DNA of 52,032 bases from an uncultured Pelagibacteraceae bacterium (GTDB lineage: Bacteria > Pseudomonadota > Alphaproteobacteria > Pelagibacterales > Pelagibacteraceae), in NCBI GenBank assembly GCA_902578255.1, contig CACHCH010000009.1:1-52032 (forward strand). Direction: 5' to 3'. Below the pieces are notes generated by a model. It was given only the letters and a program-made list of their open reading frames with translations. It had not been told where the DNA came from and did no database searches. Below, one piece after another: positions 8,654 through 15,564 of this stretch (positions are counted from its first letter, which is position 1; the number at the start of each line of letters is the position of its first letter). A program made the translations under genes and the position numbers.

Positions 8654-9427
8654 ATGAATAAACTTAAATTGTTTGCTTTGGCAGCTATGGCACTGATTGG
8701 ATTTTCAGGTATAGCTATCGCAGCAGACGCAACCATGTTGAATCAGGATGATTTCGTAGGTATTTCATTCTGGATCATATCTATGGGAATGTTAGCGGCG
8801 ACAGCTTTCTTTTTCATGGAAGTTGGTAACGTAGCAGCTGGCTGGAGAACTTCAGTTATTGTTGCTGGGCTAGTAACTGGTATTGCATTCATACACTACA
8901 TGTACATGAGAGAAGTATGGGTTGCTACTGGAGACTCACCAACAGTTTACAGATATATTGACTGGTTAATTACTGTGCCATTACAGATGGTAGAATTTTA
9001 TTTAATTCTTGCAGCTATTGGAAAGGCAAATTCCGGAATGTTCTGGAGATTGCTACTTGGTTCATTAGTAATGTTAATCGGTGGATACTTAGGTGAAGCT
9101 GGATACATCAACGCTACTCTTGGCTTTATAGTCGGAATGGCAGGTTGGATATACATTCTTTATGAAGTATTCTCAGGTGAAGCTGGAAAAGCTGCAGCAA
9201 AAAGTGGAAGCAAAGCTCTTGTAACTGCTTTTGGTGCAATGAGAATGATTGTTACTGTAGGTTGGGCTATTTACCCATTAGGTTACATATTTGGTTACCT
9301 AACAGGTGGAGTAGATGCTGACTCACTTAACGTTGTTTACAACTTAGCAGACTTTATTAACAAAATTGCATTTGGTCTAGTAATCTGGGCTGCTGCAACT
9401 AGTGTTGCTGGTAAAAGAGCTAAGTAG
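8654..9427 (+). CDS. Proteorhodopsin, blue-absorbing type proton pump
   Basis: Seven-helix retinal protein of 257 residues that pumps protons outward in light across the inner membrane. Relative to green proteorhodopsin the numbering is shifted by +6. The proton acceptor is D103 in RYIDWL, with H81 in FIHYMYMR. The proton donor is E114 in VEFYLILAA, and the retinal Schiff-base lysine is K237 in NLADFINKIAFG. The spectral tuning position is Q111 (VPLQMVEF), where green forms have leucine, so blue absorption is expected. Residues 1-23 look like a signal peptide with cleavage after AIA. Codon use favours TAC, TTC and AAC more than neighbouring genes. It has its own strong Shine-Dalgarno and downstream terminator. 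Confidence 0.98.
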   Translation: MNKLKLFALAAMALIGFSGIAIAADATMLNQDDFVGISFWIISMGMLAATAFFFMEVGNVAAGWRTSVIVAGLVTGIAFIHYMYMREVWVATGDSPTVYRYIDWLITVPLQMVEFYLILAAIGKANSGMFWRLLLGSLVMLIGGYLGEAGYINATLGFIVGMAGWIYILYEVFSGEAGKAAAKSGSKALVTAFGAMRMIVTVGWAIYPLGYIFGYLTGGVDADSLNVVYNLADFINKIAFGLVIWAAATSVAGKRAK

Positions 9428-9448
9428 TTTTACTTAATAATTTAAATT

Positions 9449-9483
9449 AAGGGCAGGTATGTTTTATACTTGCCCTTTTTTTT
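9449..9483 (+). terminator. Rho-independent terminator of proteorhodopsin
   Basis: AAGGGCAGGTAT pairs with ATACTTGCCCTT (one G-U pair) around a 5-base loop and is followed by a run of eight T. It lies 21 bases after the proteorhodopsin stop. It implies that most proteorhodopsin mRNA is monocistronic and that the desaturase downstream has its own promoter or depends on read-through. Confidence 0.9.
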
Positions 9484-9497
9484 GTCTGTAATAAAAT

Positions 9498-9518
9498 TAT
9501 GTATAATTACTATACATA
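9498..9518. promoter_or_regulatory. Operator-like dyad before the desaturase
   Basis: TATGTATA (9498-9505) and TATACATA (9511-9518) are perfect 8-base arms around ATTAC. The dyad ends 9 bases before the ATG of the desaturase gene and lies after the proteorhodopsin terminator, where a promoter is required. Its size suits a dimeric repressor or activator. It may also overlap a -10 element (TATAAT-like TATAAT at 9502-9507). Confidence 0.45.
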
Positions 9519-9527
9519 TATTTTAAA

Positions 9528-10529
9528 ATGGACGTTAAATTAGATAAATGGCACAAATGTCATATAGATAAAGAAATTCTTAAAGAGCTATCAAAAAAAT
9601 CAGACTTAAAAGGTTTTCAACATATCTCAGTTTTTTTTGGATTATTAGTTTTAACAGGAACTTTAGCATTCATCACTTGGGGGACTTGGTGGTCAGTATT
9701 TTGGTTTTTAGTTTATGGAAATATTTATTCTTTCTCTAATCCATTATGGCATGAGACAGGTCACAAGACCGCCTTTAAATCAAAAATTTTAAATGAAATT
9801 TTTTATTATATTTCCTCTTTCATGTCGAACTTCGAACCAATAAGATGGAGATATACCCACTTTGTTCATCATGGAAATACTTATTCTACAATTAATCCTT
9901 TTGATCATGAAATAGAATATGGCAATGACTTAAGACAAACTCCTAAAAGATTACTAATAAATATTACTCCTTTTTTGGATTTACTTTTTTTTAAAAAACA
10001 TATTTCCTTTGAAATTATTCAGCATGCCTTTGGAATTAAAACAAAAGTTATGCAAGACAGCATACCAGAAAGTGCTCAGTCAAAAGCGAAATTTAATTCA
10101 AGAATTTATTTATTTATTTGGTTGTCTATTATCTTTTGGTCTATATTATCCTCGAGCTGGCTACCTGTACTTTATTTTTTATTACCACAATTCTATGGAA
10201 AAACATTACATAAACTAGTTGCTTTTACTCAACACGCTGGCCTTGCAAGAAACGTTAAGGATCATCGTCTTACTTCAAGAGAAATGTACCTGAACCCTGT
10301 TTTAAGTTTTTTGTACTGGAAGATGGAATACCATTTGACACACCATATGTTTCCAACAGTGCCATCTTATAATCTTGATAAGCTTCACCATTACATTAAA
10401 GATCAACTTCCAAGAACAAATGAGGGATTAATTGATGCATATAAAGAAATTATTCCAGCAATAATAAAACAATCAAAAGAACAAGATTATTTTCTTAAAA
10501 AAGACTTACCACAGTTACAAAATGTCTAA
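9528..10529 (+). CDS. Membrane fatty acid desaturase / hydroxylase-family di-iron protein
   Basis: Integral membrane di-iron enzyme of 333 residues (fatty acid desaturase superfamily) that uses O2 and reduced ferredoxin to desaturate or hydroxylate a lipid-like substrate. All histidine boxes are present: HETGH (75-79), HFVHH (111-115), QHAG (H236) and HLTHH (269-273). Hydrophobic segments lie near residues 33-65 and 193-222. The box pattern suits either acyl-lipid desaturases or MocD/alkane-type oxygenases, so the substrate is open. The adjacent ferredoxin and ferredoxin reductase supply a complete electron chain. No clear Shine-Dalgarno is visible; an operator-like dyad sits just upstream. 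Confidence 0.82.
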   Translation: MDVKLDKWHKCHIDKEILKELSKKSDLKGFQHISVFFGLLVLTGTLAFITWGTWWSVFWFLVYGNIYSFSNPLWHETGHKTAFKSKILNEIFYYISSFMSNFEPIRWRYTHFVHHGNTYSTINPFDHEIEYGNDLRQTPKRLLINITPFLDLLFFKKHISFEIIQHAFGIKTKVMQDSIPESAQSKAKFNSRIYLFIWLSIIFWSILSSSWLPVLYFLLPQFYGKTLHKLVAFTQHAGLARNVKDHRLTSREMYLNPVLSFLYWKMEYHLTHHMFPTVPSYNLDKLHHYIKDQLPRTNEGLIDAYKEIIPAIIKQSKEQDYFLKKDLPQLQNV

Positions 10530-10590
10530 AAAAAGTCGTAGTCTAACTTTACTCACTTGCTCTATCTAAAGAAGAGCCTATATATAAAAC

Positions 10591-10911
10591 ATGCCAAAAA
10601 TTACATACAATACCCACAATAATAACACCCACACTATTGACGTTCAAAATGGATTGACAGTAATGGAAGGTGCAATCCAAAATGATATTCCAGGCATTGA
10701 TGCTGACTGCGGGGGAGGAATGTCATGTGCTACCTGTCATGTGTATGTTAATGACGAGTGGTTAGACAAGCTTCCTTTGAAAGAAGATGGAGAAGAAGAT
10801 ATGTTAGATATGGCATTTGAACCTAAAAAAAATAGTCGATTAAGTTGCCAACTCATCGTCTCAGATGCACTTGATGGATTAGTTGTAAACATTCCATCTA
10901 AGCAAGGATAA
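10591..10911 (+). CDS. [2Fe-2S] ferredoxin, adrenodoxin type
   Basis: Soluble 106-residue electron carrier. The cluster cysteines are C40, C46, C49 and C86, in the pattern C-x5-C-x2-C...C ([15 protein letters not shown] and RLSCQLIV) typical of adrenodoxin/putidaredoxin-like ferredoxins that serve oxygenases and desaturases. The acidic [11 protein letters not shown] stretch (66-75) is the usual partner-docking helix. It starts 61 bases after the desaturase and ends directly against the reductase gene. A weak promoter-like pair (TTGCTC at 10557, TATATA at 10579, 16-base spacer) would start transcription close to the ATG, so this gene might be leaderless; that is speculative. Confidence 0.93.
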   Translation: MPKITYNTHNNNTHTIDVQNGLTVMEGAIQNDIPGIDADCGGGMSCATCHVYVNDEWLDKLPLKEDGEEDMLDMAFEPKKNSRLSCQLIVSDALDGLVVNIPSKQG

Positions 10912-11928
10912 ATGATCAAAACAGACGTATTAATAATTGGGGCAGGTCCAACAGGTTTATTTTGTGCACATCAGCTTGGAATAATTGGACTAACTTGTGA
11001 GATAGTTGATAATCTAGATAAGGCTGGCGGACAATGTATAGAGCTTTATCCTGATAAACCTATTTATGATATTCCAGCAATACCTGAGTGTACTGGTGAA
11101 GAATTAACTAATAATCTTTTAAAACAAATCAAACCTTTTAATATTAACTTTCACTTAAACCAAAGAGTTGAAGAACTTAAAAAAGTTAATGACCGTTGGC
11201 ATGTAAAAACTAATGGTGGTAAAGAATTTGATGTCGCAAGTATTGTTATTGCAGGAGGAGTAGGATCTTTTGAACCAAGAAAATTTCCTGCAAAAGAATG
11301 TGAAAAATTTGAAGGAAACTCTTTATTTTACTCAGTTAAAGACAAAACAATTTTTAAAGACAAAACAATTTCAATTTTTGGTGGAGGGGACTCAGCTCTA
11401 GATTGGGCTATAGAACTTTCTAATAAGTCTAAAGTAAATTTAATTCACAGAAGAGATGGATTTAGTGGCATGGAGGCGAGTGTTCAAAAAGTAAAAGAAT
11501 TAAATGAACAAGGTAAAATAAATTTATATACCAAATATCAAATGGAATCTGTCTCAGGAGAAAATAAAATTGATACAGTTAAAATTAAACACGATGAGGG
11601 TGAATTAAAAGAAATTAAATCTGATTATATACTTGGTTTCTTTGGTTTAATCATGCAGCTTGGTCCAATTTTAGATTGGGGATTAAATATTAATAAAAAA
11701 ACAATTGAGGTCAATACGGAAAATTTTGAGACCAACATAGATGGAGTATTTGCAATTGGAGATATTTGTTCTTATCCAGGTAAATTAAAATTAATTCTTT
11801 CAGGTTTTCATGAAGGGGCGTTAGCTGCAAGAGGTTGTTTTAAATATGCAAAACCAGATGAAAAATTAAGATTTGAGTTTACGACTACTTCAAAAGCTAC
11901 TCATGAAAGACTTGGAATAAAAAAATGA
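10912..11928 (+). CDS. Ferredoxin--NADP+ reductase, thioredoxin-reductase-like type
   Basis: FAD/NADPH flavoprotein of 338 residues that moves electrons from NADPH to ferredoxin. It has the FAD motif GAGPTG (residues 10-15), GGQCIELYPDKPIYDIP, the NADPH motif FGGGDSALDWA and the FAD-closing GDICSYPGKLKLILSG. There is no redox-active CxxC in the central domain, which excludes a true thioredoxin reductase although such genes are often named trxB. The C-terminal extension (FEFTTTSKATHERLG) is the FNR2-type tail. It begins at the base after the ferredoxin stop and overlaps the GST start by 4 bases, so a tightly coupled operon is likely. Confidence 0.9.
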   Translation: MIKTDVLIIGAGPTGLFCAHQLGIIGLTCEIVDNLDKAGGQCIELYPDKPIYDIPAIPECTGEELTNNLLKQIKPFNINFHLNQRVEELKKVNDRWHVKTNGGKEFDVASIVIAGGVGSFEPRKFPAKECEKFEGNSLFYSVKDKTIFKDKTISIFGGGDSALDWAIELSNKSKVNLIHRRDGFSGMEASVQKVKELNEQGKINLYTKYQMESVSGENKIDTVKIKHDEGELKEIKSDYILGFFGLIMQLGPILDWGLNINKKTIEVNTENFETNIDGVFAIGDICSYPGKLKLILSGFHEGALAARGCFKYAKPDEKLRFEFTTTSKATHERLGIKK

Positions 11929-12554
11929 TTGAGCTGTTCTCGTCTGATACACCAAACGGAAAAAAAATAAGTATAATGTTGGAGGAAATAGGTTTTGAAT
12001 ATAAAGTTACAAAATTAGATTTAGCTAACGGCGATCAATTTAAATCTGAATTTAAGAAGACAAGCCCTTTTGCAAAAATACCCGTAATAATTGATCATTC
12101 AAATAATAAGCAATCAGTTTTTGAGTCTGGTGCAATACTAATTTATTTAGCAGAAAGAAGTGGTAAGTTTTATGACAAGGATAATAAGTTAAATATTGAT
12201 CAATGGTTGATGGCACAAATGGGATCGATTGGACCATTTATAGGCCAATATCATTACTTTTATAAATTTAACAAAGGTTTAAGTGAAGTGGGGGAAAAAA
12301 GATATTTTGAAATTACGAAAAGTATTTACGAGGTTTTAGAGAATCATTTATCAAAAAATAATTATTTGGCTGGTGAAAATTACTCGATTGCAGATATTGC
12401 TACTTGGCCTTGGATGGCAAGACATGAATGGCACGATATTGGTCTTAAAAATTATCAAAATTTATCTAAATGGTATTCTAAAATTGCTAACCGTGAAGCT
12501 GTTATAAAAGGATATGCTTTTATGGATAAAAGTGCAGTTATACCGAAGCCTTAA
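11925..12554 (+). CDS. Glutathione S-transferase family protein (YfcG/Ure2p-like)
   Basis: A 209-residue cytosolic GST with an N-terminal thioredoxin fold (1-85) and an alpha-helical C-domain. The opening ELFSSDTPNGKKISIMLEE, the cis-proline region SPFAKIPVI and the glutathione-binding FESGAILIYLAE fit the nu-class/YfcG group, which act as disulfide reductases or peroxidases. The C-domain motif YSIADIATWPW is typical. It overlaps the reductase gene by ATGA, linking it to the desaturase-ferredoxin module, where a role in handling lipid peroxides would make sense but is only inferred. Confidence 0.88.
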   Translation: MIELFSSDTPNGKKISIMLEEIGFEYKVTKLDLANGDQFKSEFKKTSPFAKIPVIIDHSNNKQSVFESGAILIYLAERSGKFYDKDNKLNIDQWLMAQMGSIGPFIGQYHYFYKFNKGLSEVGEKRYFEITKSIYEVLENHLSKNNYLAGENYSIADIATWPWMARHEWHDIGLKNYQNLSKWYSKIANREAVIKGYAFMDKSAVIPKP

Positions 12555-12556
12555 TA

Positions 12557-12652
12557 TTATCCTAACAATCTGTACAAAGAACTAAATATTCCTACACCAG
12601 ATAATTCAATTGCTAGAACTATAATGATTATTAAAATTAGTTTTTTGTTCAT
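12557..12652 (-). CDS. Mini-gene: 31-residue single-helix membrane protein
   Basis: A short frame, MNKKLILIIIIVLAIELSG followed by VGIFSSLYRLLG, predicts one membrane helix (about residues 4-23) with a positively charged start and an amphipathic tail. Its ATG overlaps the stop of the preceding 41-residue frame as ATGA, and that frame in turn overlaps the end of dksA, so the three could be translated in a chain. The family is not recognised. The stacked overlaps are the main reason to believe it; at this length chance cannot be excluded without relatives. Confidence 0.5.
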   Translation of the reverse strand: MNKKLILIIIIVLAIELSGVGIFSSLYRLLG

Positions 12653-12774
12653 TTAAGAAATAAGTAAAGTATTAAAATTACCCAAATAATAGGATAATAA
12701 AAATAGATATATTTTTTTGCAAACAAGAAAGAAATGGAATTTTTATATGCGGATTTTCTATTTTTTCTAGTCAT
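12649..12774 (-). CDS. Mini-gene: 41-residue membrane protein
   Basis: This frame starts inside the end of dksA, its ATG (12772-12774) overlapping the dksA stop region by 8 bases. It encodes a basic head (MTRKNRKSAYKN) followed by a hydrophobic helix around residues 23-40 (YFYYPIIWVILILYLFL). It ends in TGA overlapping the ATG of the next mini-gene. The basic head would keep the N-terminus inside. Function is unknown. The frame fills a stretch otherwise without a gene, in a genome that leaves few such gaps. Confidence 0.5.
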   Translation of the reverse strand: MTRKNRKSAYKNSISFLFAKKYIYFYYPIIWVILILYLFLK

Positions 12775-13270
12775 CTGCATGAACCTTTTCATCTTTTTCA
12801 TGCTTCTCTTGGGCAGCAATAGTATATTTTGCTACTGGTCTTGCCATTAATCTTTTTAATCCAATAGGCTCAGCTGTATCTAAACAATATCCATAAGTAT
12901 CATCTCTAATTCTCATTAAAGCTTTATCAATTTCAGAAATTAGTTTTATCTGTCTATTGATCGCTTTCATTTCCACATTTTTATCAGTGTAGGAACTTGC
13001 CTGATCAACAATGTCAGCTGAGATACTGTTGTCGTCCATACTGCCATTGTAAAGTGCTTCATTGTTAGCTTTGACTAATTCTTTTTTCCATTCATTCAAT
13101 TTAATTCTGAAAAAAACTTTATGTTTCTCACACATATATTTTTCATTGTCTTTTGGAATATATGTTTTTGAAATTTTGATAGGTGCTTTAACTGCTGCTT
13201 TCTTTGGTTTACTTACAACTTTAGTTTTTGCTTTAGTGACTTTTTTCTTTGCTTTGGTAGTCTTTGGCAT
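12767..13270 (-). CDS. dksA: DksA/TraR-family RNA polymerase regulator with a Lys/Ala-rich N-terminus
   Basis: RNA polymerase secondary-channel protein that works with ppGpp to adjust promoters during starvation. It has 167 residues. The coiled-coil tip keeps the acidic pair and alanine as D86, D89, A91 (DIVDQAS), matching DPVDRAA in E. coli. The globular end reads YGYCLDTAEPIGLKRLMARP with a single cysteine (C129), so the four-cysteine zinc site is absent, as in other alphaproteobacterial members. The first 30 residues are a Lys/Ala-rich tail resembling histone-like tails and may bind nucleic acid. Two overlapping mini-genes follow. It is divergent from the GT39 gene. Confidence 0.9.
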   Translation of the reverse strand: MPKTTKAKKKVTKAKTKVVSKPKKAAVKAPIKISKTYIPKDNEKYMCEKHKVFFRIKLNEWKKELVKANNEALYNGSMDDNSISADIVDQASSYTDKNVEMKAINRQIKLISEIDKALMRIRDDTYGYCLDTAEPIGLKRLMARPVAKYTIAAQEKHEKDEKVHADD

Positions 13271-13347
13271 AGGTCAATTTTGAGTTCCGGAGTATATTCA
13301 GCAAATTAGGGGTGTCAAGCAACCTGATTTGATATAAATATTTATAA

Positions 13348-14670
13348 ATGAGCATTAATAGCAAAAATATAAATAATATTTTTTATATTTTTGTTACAGC
13401 TCATCTGATATTCTGGACTTTGACTCCATCGCTTACTAATCATAACTTACCCCTAGATACCATTGAAGCTTTAGCTTGGGGTAGCAATTTAGATTGGGGA
13501 TTTAACAAACATCCACCCATGAGCGCTTTTTTTCCAGAAGTCTTTTATCAAATTTTTGGCTCACAAGATTGGGCTTACTATTTGCTTAGTCAAATTTTTG
13601 TAGTCATCTCACTATATTATGTTTTTAAATTCTCCAAAGAAATCTTAAATAATAATTTATTAGGTTTAATTTCAGTTTTATTAATTGAAACCATTTATTT
13701 TTATAATTTCACTTCACCAGAATTTAATGTAAACGTTTGCCAACTCCCTTTTTGGTCACTGACTGTTTATTATTCATGGAGAATATTTATCGGGAAAAAC
13801 ATTAAATTTTTTGACTGTTTTTTAGTTGGTCTGTTTGCAGCTTTTGGTTTTTTATCTAAATACTTGTTTCTTTATCTGTTAGTGTCTATTGATCTTTTGT
13901 TTATTTATCTAATCTTTATCAAGAAAGATCGAAAATTTGATTTTAAATATCTTATAACAGCTGAAGTATTTTTAGTTGTATTGGTACCTCACTTCATTTG
14001 GCTTACCAATAATGAGTTTATCACAATTTCATATGGACTTGCTAGAACAGGTTTAGAACAATCAAGCCTAACAAATCATATTCAATACCCTTTGATTTTT
14101 ATAGGGAAACAAATTGGGATATTAATTCCATTTTTGATTTTAAGCTGGCTATTAGTTCAAAAAATAAAATTTAAAATAAATTTTAAAGATAAAAAATTAC
14201 TTTTTTTATTATCTATTAATCTTTTACCAATTTTTTTAATGTTTTTAACTTCAGTTATAACTGGATCAAAAATTAGAACTATGTGGATGACACCATTTTA
14301 TTTATTTTTTGGCACATTCTTCGTCTACATGCTTCAAACTCAAATCAATATAAAAAGATTAAAACCATTTGTGATTGGATTTGTATTCTTTTTCTTTTTA
14401 TCACCAGTGCTCTATGCATATGTATCAATTTTAAAAGACGATAAAAGAACAGACTATCCAGGAAAAGAAATTGCTATCAAAACACAATATGCCTGGGATC
14501 AACAATTTAATTCAAAGATTAATGTAGTTTTAGGAAATGAATGGAATGCTGGTAATTTATCTTATCATTTAAAATCAAGACCAGTTTGGGAAGGTATTGT
14601 ACAAAAAGATAAACTAGATCAATTGAAAGATTATATGTGCCTTGATAATGTATGCGTGGGCTCAAGATAG
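13348..14670 (+). CDS. Membrane glycosyltransferase, GT39/ArnT-like
   Basis: Polytopic inner-membrane protein of 440 residues with about nine hydrophobic segments, of the PMT_2/GT39 type, which move a sugar from a polyprenyl-phosphate donor to lipid A or protein on the periplasmic side. The luminal-loop acidic residues D37 and E40 (LDTIEALAWG) and the HPP motif at 55-57 (FNKHPPMS) are the family's signature. The short C-terminal soluble tail contains three cysteines within the last 13 residues or so (MCLDNVC). The GT2 gene starts 3 bases after its stop and probably makes its polyprenyl-linked donor. The acceptor is not known. Confidence 0.85.
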   Translation: MSINSKNINNIFYIFVTAHLIFWTLTPSLTNHNLPLDTIEALAWGSNLDWGFNKHPPMSAFFPEVFYQIFGSQDWAYYLLSQIFVVISLYYVFKFSKEILNNNLLGLISVLLIETIYFYNFTSPEFNVNVCQLPFWSLTVYYSWRIFIGKNIKFFDCFLVGLFAAFGFLSKYLFLYLLVSIDLLFIYLIFIKKDRKFDFKYLITAEVFLVVLVPHFIWLTNNEFITISYGLARTGLEQSSLTNHIQYPLIFIGKQIGILIPFLILSWLLVQKIKFKINFKDKKLLFLLSINLLPIFLMFLTSVITGSKIRTMWMTPFYLFFGTFFVYMLQTQINIKRLKPFVIGFVFFFFLSPVLYAYVSILKDDKRTDYPGKEIAIKTQYAWDQQFNSKINVVLGNEWNAGNLSYHLKSRPVWEGIVQKDKLDQLKDYMCLDNVCVGSR

Positions 14671-14673
14671 TTT

Positions 14674-15546
14674 ATGAAAAAGTTTACAATTTTAATTCCT
14701 ATTTATAATGATAGAGAATCTTTAACAAAATTAATTGAAAATATTAATGGAGAGCTAAATAGCACAAATGCTGAAGTATCAATTTTAGTAATAAATGATG
14801 CATCATCACAACAAATTATAGACACATACCCAAATCTCGAAAACATCTATTCTTTTGAAATTATAAACATGAAAAAAAATAGAGGACACGCAAGGTGTAT
14901 TGCCTCTGGATTAAAATATATTTATGAAAAAAAAGAATTTGATTATGTAATTCCAATGGATGGGGACGGAGAAGATAGGCCTGAAGAAATTAAAAATTTT
15001 ATTGAACTTTCTGAACAAGTAGTTGAACAATCAATTGTAGGAGAGAGAGTAAAAAGATCTGAGGGGTTATTTTTTCAAATATGCTATAAATTTCATAAAT
15101 TTTTAACTTTAGCATTTACAGGTCATTCAATTAAATTTGGAAACTTTACTTGTTTATCTAAGTCAACAATTGAAAAAATGTTAAAAGAAAAAGCTACTTG
15201 GAGCAGTTTTAGTGGGTCATTAAGAAAAGTCGAAAATGACCTAGTATCAATGCCATCTATAAGAGGAACCAGATATTTTGGTCCCTCTCAAATGAGTTTT
15301 TATAATTTATTAAAACATTCTCTTTCAATTATTAGTGTTTATAGAAAAACAGTCTTAATCCGTTCTGCTTTGTTTATTATTTTTTATATTTTGCTGATCA
15401 AAAGTAATGCCTCAGTAATTACCTCTTTACCTTTAGTTTTATTGCTCATCATGATTTATTCAATTTCTAGTCTAGCTTTGAGGGAAAATATTGAGGAATT
15501 TAATAATTCTTTAACAAACATCCACGATATTGATAAGATAAAATAA
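14674..15546 (+). CDS. GT2 glycosyltransferase, polyprenyl-phosphate sugar synthase-like
   Basis: A 290-residue protein with an N-terminal GT-A domain (TILIPIYNDRESLTKLI; VINDAS; metal-binding D96-G-D98 in PMDGDGEDRP) and two C-terminal membrane helices (about 225-268). This plan fits dolichol/undecaprenyl-phosphate mannose or glucose synthases that load a lipid carrier on the cytosolic face. It is directly downstream of the GT39-type transferase, which is the usual user of such donors. The nucleotide sugar cannot be predicted. It is followed after 18 bases by the DUF1800 gene. Confidence 0.85.
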   Translation: MKKFTILIPIYNDRESLTKLIENINGELNSTNAEVSILVINDASSQQIIDTYPNLENIYSFEIINMKKNRGHARCIASGLKYIYEKKEFDYVIPMDGDGEDRPEEIKNFIELSEQVVEQSIVGERVKRSEGLFFQICYKFHKFLTLAFTGHSIKFGNFTCLSKSTIEKMLKEKATWSSFSGSLRKVENDLVSMPSIRGTRYFGPSQMSFYNLLKHSLSIISVYRKTVLIRSALFIIFYILLIKSNASVITSLPLVLLLIMIYSISSLALRENIEEFNNSLTNIHDIDKIK

Positions 15547-15564
15547 TTTTAATATTATAACAGC

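Noticed and set aside
10557..10584. Promoter for a leaderless ferredoxin mRNA
   Set aside because: The TTGCTC/TATATA pair is weak and such matches are common in AT-rich DNA; it is mentioned only as a possibility in the ferredoxin entry.
10912..11928. Calling the flavoprotein a thioredoxin reductase
   Set aside because: There is no CxxC active site, and the ferredoxin is immediately upstream.
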